Shown in pieces: positions 1 to 12,084 of a stretch of 64,000 nucleotides of DNA (its first letter is position 1; every line of letters begins with the position of its first letter). The DNA is taken from assembly GCA_027563935.2 (NCBI GenBank), contig CM050450.1, positions 30,429,439 through 30,493,438 of the forward strand, in the 5' to 3' direction. Position numbers and translations under genes: made by a program. Under the pieces are notes generated by a model. It was not told the DNA's origin. It worked only from the letters and a program-made list of their open reading frames with translations, and searched no databases. Source of the stretch: Costus lasius. Its lineage: Eukaryota > Streptophyta > Magnoliopsida > Zingiberales > Costaceae.

Positions 1-2
1 AT

Positions 3-442
3 GTGCACCATGTCTTGGCACATACTATCTTTGGTCGAGGAGAGTCTGATGGCGTTGTTTGAGCATCTGAGCTCCAATTTTTCTGGGCTATGCTGCATGA
101 GGTTCGACTCAACACCGCTTTCCATTTTGCCAAGCAACTCCAGAAAGTTTCTAGGGCACCGAAGGGTGTCATTGCTCTTGGGGGACTTCTTACCCCAATT
201 GCTCTTGCCGTTGGGATCCGGCCCTACCAGATGGAGCAAGCTCGGGGTAGCTCCCACCTTGACCTTGACGCCTGCATCTCCATGTGGATGATAGTCAAGG
301 AAGGAGAACTCTACAGTCTGATCTTCCCCGGGAGCGATGTCAAGCTACCACTGCCGAATCCCGCACGTACCACGGACCACCAGCAGCAAAACTAGAGAGT
401 TGAGGCAGTTGAGGATCATGATGAGCCCCTCGGGACTGAGCC
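3..442 (+). pseudogene. Plant 'putative transposon protein' ORF (G1), N-terminal part
   Basis: The reading frame with codons starting at 3, 6, 9 and so on is protein-like across this stretch apart from TGA at 57-59 and TAG at 393-395. It includes the segment GVIALGGLLTPIALAVGI, a conserved core I recognise from the plant 'putative transposon protein' families found inside gypsy-type retroelements. The function of that family is not established. The frame is cut at 442 by copia element E1 and resumes in the same frame at 21275, once one copy of the GAGCC duplication is discounted. The window starts inside the ORF, so the true start is not visible. One alternative is a divergent gag-associated ORF. 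That it is transposon-derived is fairly sure; the family name is from memory. Confidence 0.6.
438..442. repeat. Target site duplication of E1, left copy (GAGCC)
   Basis: GAGCC directly precedes the TGTTGG end of E1 and recurs at 21270-21274 directly after its CCAACA end. Confidence 0.95.
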
Positions 443-2406
443 TGTTGGTGTATATGCCCTAGGACCTAGTTTTGGTCCACTTATGTACTACTTGACTCTG
501 ATATTCATATATATATATCTTTCTGGCATTGTCATTATCATTGTTTGTCTACACATGCGATTGTGTACTTACATGATAATGTCCCTGGAGACAGATTGGA
601 TCTGTGCTCAAATGATTGTCCCAGTCGATGTACCTGAGTGGATATGGGACAGCTTTGGTACTTGTAAGACTAGTATATGGGCTGGTTAGGCATGAGGTGC
701 TAACGCAGACATATGGGTATATCAGTGGTGGATATACTGGACCGACCCGCTGTGAGGCTATGACTTGGTGTCATGAGTTATCCTCACAAGTGACAGGAGA
801 TGCATTGATCCCTTGACTTGAGGTCATTGACCATTCTATATGGTTAGGGACTTGCTTTGATACAACCTAACACCTCGCCGTAGTTGGGAGGTCATAACGG
901 TTGTCATTGAGCATGTCACGACCCATATGAGAAGGTCAATGGACAGACAAAGGATTTGCCCCTTCCTTAGGGAAGTATGATATCCATGGAGCTCCTCTAT
1001 GGTTCTATGACTGAAAGTGTATGGCCATACCCAGGTAAGAACCTGATTTAGTCATAACCATGTGATTGGGTGAAAACAAGTGGTGACACACTTGTCCAAT
1101 CGGATATCAGTTCGGCAAAGAGACTGTAATGCATATGTACCTTGTTGCAATGATGGGGATGTCGATGTCGATATCCATTCCGATGACTTGGGTAGCAGCG
1201 ATGCACTGCTAGGTGCCACTCACTGCTTGTGGTGACATTTGGTCATCACTGCCAACGTCAGAGGGACCTACAGGGTCGCACACCTTGATACTCGTGTTCT
1301 CGTATTGATCGGGAAGCCTTATGATCGAGTTATTGGATAACTCGGATCTATTTTGGAGATTTCATCAGCGCCAATGGGCCTGATGAGATGGAAGAAACTT
1401 ATTGGAGCCAACTTCTGTTTTTGGCATATTGGCCGAATTAACCATGGTTAGCCTCATTTGACCATGGGTTAAGTTGGATCGGATCCAATCACTTGGTTAA
1501 CATGGGTAATGGTATTTGGGCTAGGCCCATTGCTAAGTTGGGCTCACTAATAAGTTGTCATGAAGAGAAGAAGGGCTAGAAGGGTATAATGTTGACAAGT
1601 CTTCTCCCCTAGGCGCCTATGGGCATAATGTGGAGAAGTGGCACAATTTGCTTCATAAGGACGCAATTGGTGCCTCCCCCCTTTATCCCTTATGGTATGA
1701 ATGCCTCTATGGCATTGCTTGGGGCGCAAGGCAAGGCCTTGGCGCACAAAGAAAGGCATGGGCACAAAAGGAATGGTTGAATGAGAATTATGGAAATGTC
1801 TTGGAGACTTTCATTGCCTCAAACCTTCTCATCCTAGCCGCCCACTTGTCTTGATCCTAGCCTTTCACAAACCACCTCTTGCCCTATAAAAGAGCACCTA
1901 GCCGTCCCCTCTCAGTAGTGACAATTCATTGGAGGCGTAAGCAATAGAGAGGGGCGAAAGCTTGGAGGCTCTTGGCGCAACTTCTCTTCCTCCAACATCT
2001 AGCCGCAAGCACAAGTCTTCTTCTCCTCCTCTTGGCGCAAGAAGGACTTGGACTTGGCGACTACTTCTCCTCTCTTTCTTCTTGGCGCATACACCTTGGA
2101 GGTAGAGCGGAGTTGAAGAGGGAGAACGTAAGGCTTGAATCTTCTTCCCGAGGCTAGCACCAAGCGTGGAAGAAGAGAGCTCGAGGAGTCCGTGTGTGTG
2201 AGACTGCAGAGGGTGAACACGTGGGCGCCTATCTCAACATCGACATCTCTTTGCTAGCTTAAGGTACTTTCTATCACATCGTGTCGATCCCCTCGCTTGA
2301 CGATCCGCACTGGGTTTTTGGGACTGGCCTGTTTCGGGGACATTCTTCCGCTGTGCAATGTCTATAACTCTGAAAAATTATAAAATGTCCCCGGGGTTTC
2401 CCAACA
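443..2406 (+). repeat. 5' LTR of E1 (1964 bp)
   Basis: Starts TGTTGG and ends CCAACA, followed at once by a primer binding site. The same sequence recurs at 10159-12084 plus 21258-21269. A TATA box lies at 1884-1892. The stretch downstream of it, the likely R/U5 region, holds repeated CTTGGCGCA motifs at 1971, 2031 and 2081. Compared with its partner it keeps 23 bp, between direct repeats of ATCCTAG at 1831 and 1854, that the 3' LTR has lost. Confidence 0.93.
1884..1892 (+). promoter_or_regulatory. TATA box of E1 5' LTR
   Basis: CTATAAAAG lies about 520 bp before the LTR end. The same motif is in the E1 3' LTR near 11574-11582, reverse-complemented in the E3 LTRs near 36511 and 50691, and as TATATAA at 54034 in E6. 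Position and conservation support the core promoter of the retroelement transcript. Confidence 0.65.
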
Positions 2407-2407
2407 G

Positions 2408-2419
2408 TGGTATCAGAGC
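2408..2419 (+). other. Primer binding site of E1 (initiator tRNA-Met type)
   Basis: TGGTATCAGAGC begins two bases after the LTR end and matches the complement of the plant initiator tRNA-Met 3' end, the usual minus-strand primer of copia elements. Confidence 0.92.
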
Positions 2420-2630
2420 GGCTTGCGAGCCTCGAACGATGTTTTTCATGCTTCTCGATGCTCACATGCCATGATGTAATTTTAGTAAATTGCATATGCC
2501 ATGATCATATGATTTTTCTTAAAGTAGAAAAATTAAAGTTTCTTTCTCCTATCCTCTTTGTCAATTTCTTTTGGATTTTTGGATTATTTTCTTGGTCGAT
2601 TTAAGATCAAAGGCGCACGTGATTTTGTCA

Positions 2631-2685
2631 AGTAGGACGGGCATTGTGTCTTCGGACTGGCCGAGTCTCTTGATCTGACGAAATT
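2631..2685 (+). promoter_or_regulatory. Conserved leader stem-loop with UUCG loop (E1 copy)
   Basis: GATTTTGTCA (2631-2640) pairs along all 10 positions with TGACGAAATT (2676-2685), using two G-U pairs. E6 (54792-54801 with 54847-54856) and E3 (43278-43287 with 43333-43342) have the fully Watson-Crick version. Inside lies GTC-TTCG-GAC at 2648-2657, the form of the very stable C(UUCG)G tetraloop. Function is unknown; a packaging or dimerisation role is conceivable. Confidence 0.5.
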
Positions 2686-3480
2686 GCCAGCCGAAAGGAT
2701 CCATAAAATCACCTTGAAAATTGATTGCAAATAACTAAAAGATTTGTGATAAAAGGATGAGGAAAAGAGACTTGTTTTATGAGAAACAAAAATTGAAGTT
2801 TTCTAGGTTTTTCATGAGCATGTAGAATTGCATGAGTAAGTGCCTTGAATGTGCATGGTGTTGTGATCATGAGTCAAGCCCCTAGCATGCTTGTGTTGTA
2901 TCCTTGTTAGGCCTGCGTGCCGCTTATCCTTTTGCTTTTAATTAAGACGAAGATTAGGGGGCGCATCCACTTGGAGCATGCTGCATGGTGGCGCATCTTG
3001 GATGATGGCGAAATAAGCACCATTGCTTGGCTTTGTGGCACATGGGCGCAAGATGCATTGGCCGAGCCCTTTGGGCTTGTGAGCTATACCTCTTGTGCTC
3101 GCTAAATGGCGCATCTTGCTTGAAGGAGGACCTTGGAGCCAACCTTGAAGATCAAGCTAGAGGTCGGCTAGGTTGGGTCTTGTTTTTGGAGCTTGAATCC
3201 TAGGTCAAGAGTTGAACCCCTTCTTGGTATGGGTCGGTTCAATGTCTTGAATGGGCTATGATCACATCATCCCTTTACTGCTTTATTTTCTAGAGCTAAA
3301 AGCATGCCTGTAATGTTTTATTGTTATGCTATCACTATAGGATTGCATGCCTGTAATGTTAGGCATAAGATAAAACTGAGCTAATGAGACCTCAAAAACC
3401 CTCACTTAAATATCAAGTCTAGTAGCCTTCTAATGCGTAGCCCTCATCAAGCTATCGATCAGTGGTGTTGTGAACTATTT

Positions 3481-3814
3481 CCCACCCTCGTGGGACACAC
3501 CCACTTATCTTTAGAAGGTGTGTGGTGGTAATAGTTTCCCCAGTCCGTTTTAAGCGGGCGGGCCTTCGCAAGGAAACCATTGGCCCTGGGCATGACGATT
3601 AGGAATGGACTTAACTAGAATTTCATATGTGCTAGGCACATGATGAAACTCTAGAGGCATCATTGAGAGGTTGGGATTTCATGCTGTATCTAGCCCTCGC
3701 TGGACATGAAATGCCTAGACTGTCTCAATAAGGGGAATTGCTTAGAGCAATCAGCCGGCGCGCCCACCTTAGGAAACATGGGTTACTTTGTGCATCTCAT
3801 CCCACCCTCGTGGG
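3481..3814 (+). promoter_or_regulatory. Leader hairpin triplet H1-H3 of E1
   Basis: Three short hairpins with the same CCTC loop: H1 CCCAC/GTGGG (3481-3494), H2 CTAGC/GCTGG (3690-3703) and H3 CCCAC/GTGGG (3801-3814). Each stem gains one more T-A pair outside. Spacing is 209 and 111 bp. E3 and E6 carry the same triplet. E2, of another subfamily, has it at spacing 209 and 115 bp with different stem and loop sequences. Confidence 0.6.
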
Positions 3815-3992
3815 ACGCGAAGCCTCATGTGAAATAAGGATCCCATCTCACTAGGAAGTCTTAAACTTTCCGATTGACTTTGTGGGTTGTCAATTCGAAT
3901 TTAAAATAGTGGGAGCAGTAATCATTTAAAACAAGTCCAGTTTAAATGATTCGAAGTAGTACTAATCTGTTTTTCTTGGGTGTTGTAGAACA

Positions 3993-6729
3993 ATGGCTAC
4001 GAACACTGGCGGATTATCACTGCGATCACTCCTTGATAAGGATAAGTTAGTTGGAACTAACTTTATGGACTGGCATCGGAACTTGAGGATAGTCCTCAAG
4101 CTCGAGAAGAAGCTGTATGTCCTTGAATAGGCTCTTCCTGTGGCTCCTCCACCTAATGCCCGAATGGCAGACAGAGATGCTTATAGAAAGCATCAGGATG
4201 ACTCTTTGGAGGTTGCATGTCTTATGCTAGCCAGCATGGCACCTGAACTGCAAGTGCAATATGAGGAGCAGAACGCTTTTCAGATGATCACTCATCTGAA
4301 ACATATGTTCGAGGCTCAGGCTAGAACTGAGAGATTTGACACCGCCAAAGCAGTCTTTTGGTGTAAGTTGTCTGAGGGTGCACCAGTGAGACCCCATGTT
4401 CTCAAACTCATTGGAAATGTGGATCATCTCAGGAGACTGGGACATGCCATAGACAACGAGCTGGTTGTGGATCTTATTCTGCATTCCCTGCCCCCTAGCT
4501 TCAGTCCGTTTATTATTAATTTCAATATGAACCGGATTGAGTGCACATAGGAGGAATTGATGAATATGCTCCAAACAGCCGAGCGAGAGATGGGTAAAAC
4601 CAAACCCAATTCTGTTCTTCTGGTCCCTACGACCAAGAAGATAAAGAAGAAGGGTAAGGCACGTGCTAAGAGCAGTGCCAGAGGTCCTACCAAGGCACTG
4701 AAGAAAAAGGCGAAGAAGTCAAAGGACCAGAGGTGTTTTCACTGTGGCGAGCAGGGTCACTGGAGAAGGGACTGCAAGCAGCTTCAGAATGAGGAGAAGA
4801 AAGGCTTGGCCTTAACTTCTAGCTCAGGTATCTATGTTACATAAGTCAATCTTTCTACTTCTATGTCATGGGTATTGGATACCGCATGTGGAGCTCATAT
4901 TTGTACAAATATGCAGGGGCTCAAGAAAAGTAGATCGGTGCGGCCTGGAGAGATTGACCTACGCGTTGGAAACGGGGCACAGGTTACTGCTGTTGCTGTA
5001 GGCATTTTGACTCTCTCCTTGCCTTCTGGACTTCAATTAGAACTAGATAATTGCTTTTGTGTACCTTCACTTACTAAGAACATTGTATCCATTCCTTGCT
5101 TAGCAAAGAAGGGATTTAAGTTTGAAATAAATAAGAACTCTTGTTCTTTTTCATTTGCAAATATGTTCTATGGGAAGGGTACTCTGTGCAATGGTCTATA
5201 TATCTTGGATATGGAAAGTTCTATTTGTAACATAAGTAATAAAAGGACCAAACTGAGTGGTTCAGTTGGTGCTTTCCTATGGCACTGTCGATTAACCCAT
5301 ATAAACAAAAATCGCATCCAACAACTCCATGCAAATGGATTGTTAGATTCAAGTTCCTTGGAGGAATTTGATACTTGTGAACCTTGTTTATTAGGGAAAA
5401 TGACAAAGGCGCCCTTCACCAAGATTGGTGAGAGGGCAGGAGGTTTATTGGATCTCATACATATTGATGTGTGTGGGCCTTTCAATAAACAAGCTAGAGG
5501 AGGGTACAACTACTTCATTACCTTCACTGATGACTTCAGTAGGTATGGTTATGTCTACTTAATGAGACATAAATCTGAGTCCTTTGAGAAATTCAAGGAG
5601 TTCAAGAATGAAGTAGAGAACTAACTTGGAAGATCCATTAAAGCTCTTCGATCAGATCGAGGTGGAGAGTACCTGAGCGGTGAGTTCTTTGACTATCTGA
5701 GAGAGTGTGGGATCATATCCCAACTCACTCCTCCTGGAACACCTCAATGGAATGGTGTGTCTGAAAGGAGAAATCGAACTTTATTGCATATGGTTCGATC
5801 CATGATGAGTCATGCAATTCTACCTCCATCATTCTGGGGGCATGCACTAGAGACAACTTCTCTAATACTGAACAACATTCCATCTAAGAGTGTCTCCAAA
5901 ATACCATACGAGATGTGGAGTGGGAGACGCCCTAATCTCACTTTTATCAAGATCTGGGGATGTGAGGCTTATGTCAAACGTCAGGATTCTAGCAAGCTAG
6001 AACCTAGATCTGATAAATGTGTGTTTGTGGGGTATCCTAAGGAAAGTAAAGGATACTACTTCTATGTCCCAACCGAGAACAAAGTTTTTGTTGCTCGGGG
6101 TGCTGTCTTTCTAGAGAAAGAATTTCTCATGAAAGAAGTTAGTGGGAGGAAGTTTGACTTGGATGAGGTCCAAGTGCAAGCACAAGACAAAGAGATGGAA
6201 TCTGAGCCACCTGCACCGGTTGCTAGCCAACCTGAGGCTCAGACACAGGTCCCGCGTAGATCTGGGAGAATTCGTCGTGCACCTGAAAGGTATGGGTCGC
6301 TGCCGACCCAACACGATGGGATCTTCATCATTGAGGATGAACCCAGAACCTATGATGAGGCGGTCAGTGGACCGGACTGCGAGAGATGGCTTGATGCCAT
6401 GCGATCCGAGATGGATTCCATGTCAGCTAACCAAGTCTGGGATTTGGTTGAGCTGCCTGATGGGGTAAAACCCATAGGGTGTAAATGGGTCTTCAAGAGG
6501 AAGACAGACATGGATGGCAATATAGTTACCTATAAGGGTAGACTAGTGGCTAAAGGATTTAAACAAGTCCACGGGGTGGACAATAATGAAACCTTCTCGC
6601 CAGTTGCCATGTTCAAATCCATTTGGATTCTGCTTGCTATAGCTGCATATCATGACTATGAGATATGGCAGATGGATGTGAAGACAGCGTTCCTTAACGG
6701 GAAGCTGACTGAGGATGTGTATATGTCAC
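3993..6729 (+). pseudogene. Copia gag-pol of E1, part 1 (gag, protease, integrase, start of RT)
   Basis: ATG at 3993 matches the start in E3 (MATNTGG...). In one frame come gag, a CCHC zinc knuckle (4734-4775), a copia protease with DTACGAH at 4878, and integrase with catalytic Asp codons at 5466 and 5655 and Glu at 5763. Reverse transcriptase begins near 6475 and has MDVKTAFLNG with its Asp at 6675. Premature stops are TAG 4128-4130, TAG 4548-4550, TAA 4842-4844 and TAA 5622-5624. The frame is then cut at 6729 by solo LTR C, after the codons for EDVYM, and resumes in the same frame at 8972. In life it would yield the virus-like-particle protein and replication enzymes of the element; this copy is dead. 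Confidence 0.93.
6725..6729. repeat. Target duplication of solo LTR C, left copy (GTCAC)
   Basis: GTCAC at 6725-6729 and again at 8967-8971, directly flanking the solo LTR inside the E1 reverse transcriptase codons. Confidence 0.93.
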
Positions 6730-8966
6730 TGTTAGGGAATGCCGGGTGTAATTTAAAATTTTGCAGTCCTAGGACGCAGCGGAAGAAGCATTACACCAGA
6801 AACACATTCCGGTCCCAAGGATCCATGCGAGTGAGTACACACAAGGATGTGATAGAGTTATACCTCTTTCGCTTGTCTAGATGTCGAAGCCATGTTGAAG
6901 GCGCCCAAGTGTTCGCCCTCTACAAGTGTCCACGCGTCGACTCCTTGATCGTTGCTCCCTTCCACGCTTGGTGCTAGCCTCGGGAAGAGAATCAATCCTT
7001 CACTCCACTTCTATTGCGCCACCTCCAAGATGAAAACGCCAAGAAGGGATGAAGAGGAAGATGATGCCGCCAAGATGTATCCCTTTTCTCCTTGCTTGCG
7101 CCACCTTCAAGCAAGATGCACCAATGGCTATGAGAGGAAGAGAGCTTGCGGCAATAGAAGGAGAAGCCACAAAGCCCAATCACTCTTTGCGCCAACAAGA
7201 GGAGAAGAAGGAAAGATGTTTTCGGCCACTTGGAAGAAGGGTTGCGCCAAGCCTTAGTTGTTGTCACCCTTTGCCTTTGCTCACGCCTCCTACAAGTCCT
7301 TCTCACGAATTCAACACACGAGATGGACGACTAGAGTCCTATTAATAGAACAAGGGGCGGCTAGAGCAATGGATGGGATCATGCCAAGTGGGCGGCTAGG
7401 ATAAAGGAGTCTTGAGGTAAGGAAAGTCTCCAAGACTTTACCATAAATCTCATTCAACCTTTCCTAATTTTCCCAATGGCCATATCAGCCCAAAGCATAC
7501 CTTGTATGCACTAATTCCATCCAAGGAAGTAGGGCTAGGCGCAACTTCCATGAAGAATTCGGCTAGGGCGGTTTCTAGGGAGAAATTAGGGTTTGGGGTA
7601 AGGTAAGTCTCCAAGACATTACCATATTCCTCACCCTACTACCCATATGCACCCAAGAACTTCCCATAAAAGTTCTCAAGCCATATCAGCCCCAAGACTT
7701 GCCTTAGAGGCAAGTATTCCATCCAAGGAGCAAAGGGGAAGGCGCCTAATGCTTCCTTATGAAGCAACATGCGCCCACTTCACCCCATTATGCCCTTGGC
7801 GCCAATGGGGTATAATTCTTCCCCATTATACCCTTATTTGCTTATACTTCTTCATAACAACTAATTATTGGGCCTCATTGGATAATGAGCTAGGCCAAAC
7901 TTCATGGCATGGGTTGATTAAGCCATTGGATCCAATCCAATGCAACCCTAATGTGAATGTGACCAATCTGGGTCAATTTCGGGTCAACCTGCCAAAAATG
8001 AAGTTTGGCTCCAATAACTTTCTTCCAACTCATCAGGCCCATTGGCGCTGATGAAATCTTCCAAATGGATCCAAGTTATCCAATAACTTGATCCAAAGGT
8101 TTCTTGATAAAAGCAACGTCAAAAGTCTTATTGCGTGTGACCCCGTAGGATCCATATGACGATGGCAATGATGTAAACATCATAAGTAGTGAGGGGTATC
8201 TAGAAACACATCACTACTACCCATGTCATATGACTAAAGTCATTGTGGCAACAACTCCTAACAAGCAACGAGGATTCCCATTGCATTATAGATCCCTTTG
8301 CCTGAACTGATATCCTGACATTGGATTAGTCTCAAGTTTATTATCCAACGCACTGGTCATGACTCAACAAGTGTGGCCACACTTTCCTGTCATGCACCAA
8401 TAAGGTGGGGCGCCCCGAGGTGGATATCATGCTTCCAATATGGAAGGGGCAAATCCTACTATTAGTCATCCATGCCTCTACATGATTTATGATATACCCA
8501 ATGACAGTCGTTTTGATCTCCCAATTACGGAGAGACGTAAGACTGTATTAAAGCATACCCATCATCAAATCTAGACATGAATACCTCAAGTCTAAGGATC
8601 AATGCAAAACCTCTTGCATGTGAGATTAACTTGTTGACTAGACAAAACAATCCTCACGGTGGATCACTCCAGTGCATCCAATGCACCTGTATGTCTGCGT
8701 TACTGTGCCCCGCACTTAACCAGCCCATACACCAGTCTCACATGTACCAAAGCTGTCCCATATCTGCTAAGGTACCTTGACTGGGGATAGCTTGTGAGAA
8801 TGGATCCTATCCAAACTCCTGGGACATTATATATGCAACTCAATACATCATCGCAGATAGAGAAGTCTGCATAATAACGACTATGCCTTTAATAATTCTA
8901 TCAAAGTACTTTCAAACAATGCCTGACCATGTCCATTTATTGGTCTGCAGGGCATATACACCAACA
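6730..8966 (-). mobile_element. Solo LTR C (copia, Angela/BARE-like), reverse orientation
   Basis: 2237 bp starting TGTTAGG and ending CCAACA, flanked by a perfect duplication GTCAC at 6725-6729 and 8967-8971. Read on the minus strand it begins TGTTGGTGTATATGCCCTGC, close to subfamily A, and shares blocks such as GATATGGGACAGCT(T)TGGTAC, but it diverges elsewhere. No internal region is present, so it is what remains after recombination between two LTRs. Removing it together with one GTCAC copy restores the E1 frame exactly. Its autonomous parent is not in this window. Confidence 0.92.
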
Positions 8967-10137
8967 GTCACAACCTGATGGCTTCATCCATCCTGCAGAG
9001 GCTAATAAGGTCTGCAGGCTAAAGAGATCCATTTATGGATTAAAGCAAGCATCTCGAAGTTGGAATCTTCGATTTGATGAAGCTGTGAGAGATTATGGCT
9101 TTATCAAAAGCGAGGATGACGTCTGTGTATACAGAAAATTCAATGGGAGCTTGGTGATTTTTCTGGTCTTGTATGTTGATGACATACTGCTCATCGGAAA
9201 CGACATCCCTAGTCTTCAAGCTGTGAAGACATGGTTGGGGAAGTGTTTCGAGATGAAAGACTTAGGGGAGGCCGCCTATATTCTTAGCGTAAGGATCTAC
9301 TGGGATATATCCAAGAGGCTCCTGGCCCTTAGTTAGAGTACCTACATTGATAAGGTCCTGGAGAGGTTCAACTTGGAGCAATCGAAGAAAGGGTACCTTC
9401 CAGTAAGACATGGCCTTACTCTCTCAAAGAGCCAGTGTCCTACAACACAGGCTGAGAGGGATGACATGAGTCGAATTCCTTATGCTTCGGCAGTAGGATC
9501 GATCATGTATGCAATGTTGTGTACTAGACCAGATGTGGCATATGCTGTAAGCATAACCAGCCGATACCAATCCAATCCAGGTCTGCAGGACTGGGTGGCT
9601 GTAAAGAACATCCTAAAGTATCTGAGAAGAACTAAGGATTTATTCTTGGTCTATGGGGGACAGGGCTATACTGATGCATCGTTCCAGTCTGACCCTGACG
9701 ACTTTAGATCGCAGGCCGGCTATGTGTTCAAGATAAATGGAGGCGCTGTATGCTGGAAGAGCTTCAAGCAATCCACCATAGCAGATTCTACAACCGAGGC
9801 TGAGTATGTGGCCGCTTCTGAGGCAGCCAAGGAAGCCGTTTGGATAAGGAAGTTCTTAAGTGATCTTCAGGTGGTCCCTAGTGCAATGGATCCCATTGAA
9901 CTCTACTGTGACAACAATGGAGCAATTGCACAAGCAAAGGAACCACGGTCTCATCAAAGATCCAAACACATACTCAGAAGATTTCACCTGATCAGAGAGA
10001 TCATTGACAGAGGTGATGTCAAGATTAGCAGAGTTGACACAGAGAACAATCTGGCAGACCCATTGACTAAGGCTTTGGCGCAGCAGAAGCATGATGGTCA
10101 CGCTAGAGATATGGGGTTGAGATTCCTCAACTTCTAG
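8967..10137 (+). pseudogene. Copia gag-pol of E1, part 2 (RT end and RNase H)
   Basis: Continues the E1 reverse transcriptase after the solo LTR. The YVDD catalytic box is encoded at 9172-9183. TAG at 9334-9336 replaces the Gln codon seen in E3. RNase H follows, with CDNNGAIAQAKEP and HQRSKHI segments, and the ORF ends RFLNF at 10137. Next to the GYTDASF motif (near 9661) six residues are missing in frame relative to E2, E3 and E7. The polypurine tract follows 10 bp after the stop codon. Confidence 0.92.
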
Positions 10138-10147
10138 GTCTTAGTGC

Positions 10148-10157
10148 AAGTGGGAGA
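10148..10157 (+). other. Polypurine tract of E1
   Basis: AAGTGGGAGA directly before the 3' LTR start. The same tract, as TCTCCCACTT on the plus strand, adjoins the LTRs of E2, E3 and E7. Confidence 0.85.
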
Positions 10158-10158
10158 T

Positions 10159-12084
10159 TGTTGGTGTATATGCCCTAGGACCTAGTTTTGGTCCACTTAT
10201 GTACTACTTGACTCTGATATTCATATATATATCTTTCTGGCATTGTCGTTATCATTGTTTGTCTACACCTGCGATTGTGTACTTACATGATAATGTCCCT
10301 GGAGACAGATTGGATCTGTGCTCAAATAATTATCCCAGTCGATGTACCTGAGTGGATATGGGACAGCTCTGGTACTTGTAAGATTAGTATATGGGCTGGT
10401 TAGGCACGAGGTGCCAACGCAGACATATGGGTATATCAGTGGTGGATATACTGGACCGACCTGCGGTGAGGCTATGACTTGGTGTCATGAGTTATCCTCA
10501 CAAGTGACAGGAGATGCATTGATCCCTTGACTTGAGGTCATTGACCATTCTATATGGTTAGGGACTTGCTTTGATACAACCTAACACCTCGCCGTAGTTG
10601 GGAGGTCATAACGGTTGTCATTGAGCATGTCACGACCCATATGAGAAGGTCAATGGACAGACAAAGGATTTGCCCCTTCCTTAGGGAAGTATGATATCCA
10701 TGGAGCTCCTCTATGGTTCTATGACTGAAAGTGTATGGCCATACCCAGGTAAGAACCTGATTTAGTCATAACCATGTGATTGGGTGAAAACAAGTGGTGA
10801 CACACTTGTCCAATCGGATATCAGTTCGGCAAAGAGACTGTAATGCATATGTACCTTGTTGCAATGATGGGGATGTCGATGTCGATATCCATTCCGATGA
10901 CTTGGGTAGCAGCGATGCACTGCTAGGTGCCACTCACTGCTTGTGGTGACATTTGGTCATCACTGCCAACGTCAGAGGGACCTACAGGGTCGCACACCTT
11001 GATACTCGAGTTCTCGTATTGATCGGGAAGCCTTATGATTGAGTTATTGGATAACTCGGATCTATTTTGGAGATTTCATCAGCGCCAATGGGCCTGATGA
11101 GATGGAAGAAACTTATTGGAGCCAACTTCTGTTTTTGGCATATTGGCCGAATTAACCATGGTTAGCCTCATTTGACCATGGATTAAGTTGGATCGGATCC
11201 AATCACTTGGTTAACATGGGTAATGGTCTTTGGGCTAGGCCCATTGCTAAGTTGGGTTCACTAATAAGTTGTCATGAAGTGAAGAAGGGCTAGAAGGGTA
11301 TAATGGGGACAAGTCTTCTCCCCTAGGCGCCTATGGGCATAATGGGGAGAAGTGGCACAATTTGCTTCATAAGGAAGCAATTGGCGCCTCCCCCCTTTAT
11401 CCCTTATGGTATGAATGCCTCTATGGATTGCATGGGGCGCAAGGCAAGTCCTTGGCGCACAAAGAAAGGCATGGGCACAAAAGGAATGGTTGAATGAGAA
11501 TTATGGAAATGTCTTTGAGACTTTCCTTGCCTCAAACCTTCTCATCCTAGCCTTTCACAAACCACCTCTTGCCCTATAAAAGAGCACCTAGTCGTCCCCT
11601 CTCAGTAGTGACAATTCATTGGAGGCGTAAGCAATAGAGAGGGGCGAAAGCTTGGCGGCTCTTGGCGCAACTTCTCTTCCTCCAACATCTAGCCGCAAGC
11701 ACAAGTCTTCTTCTCCTCCTCTTGGCGCAAGAAGAACTTGGACTTGGCGACTACTTCTCCTCTCTTTCTTCTTGGTGCATACACCTTGGAGGTAGAGCAG
11801 AGTTGAAGAGGGAGAACATAAGGCTTGAATCTTCTTCCCGAGGCTAGAACCAAGCGCGGAAGAAGAGAGCTCGAGGAGTCTGTGTGTGTGAGACTGCAGA
11901 GGGCGAACACGTGGGCGCCTATCTCAACATCGACATCTCTTTGCTCGCTTAAGGTACTTTCTATCACATCGTGTCGATCCCCTCGCTTGACGATCCGCAC
12001 TGGGTTTTTGGGACTGGCCTGTTTCGGGGACATTCTTCCGCTGTGCAATGTCTATAACTCTGAAAAATTATAAAATGTCCCCGG
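10159..12084 (+). repeat. 3' LTR of E1, main part
   Basis: Matches 443-2406 from TGTTGG onward but breaks at 12084, where E2 inserted. The last 12 bp lie at 21258-21269. It has lost 23 bp between ATCCTAG repeats, near 11547, that the 5' LTR retains. Confidence 0.93.

Larger units (their letters stand above)
2420..3992 (+). other. Untranslated leader of E1
   Basis: 1.57 kb between primer site and gag start with no sustained ORF. It aligns by eye with the leaders of E3 (41896-43539) and E6 (54589-56269). Conserved parts include a 10-bp stem-loop at 2631-2685 and a hairpin triplet at 3481-3814. A leader this long is a feature of BARE-type elements. Confidence 0.8.
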
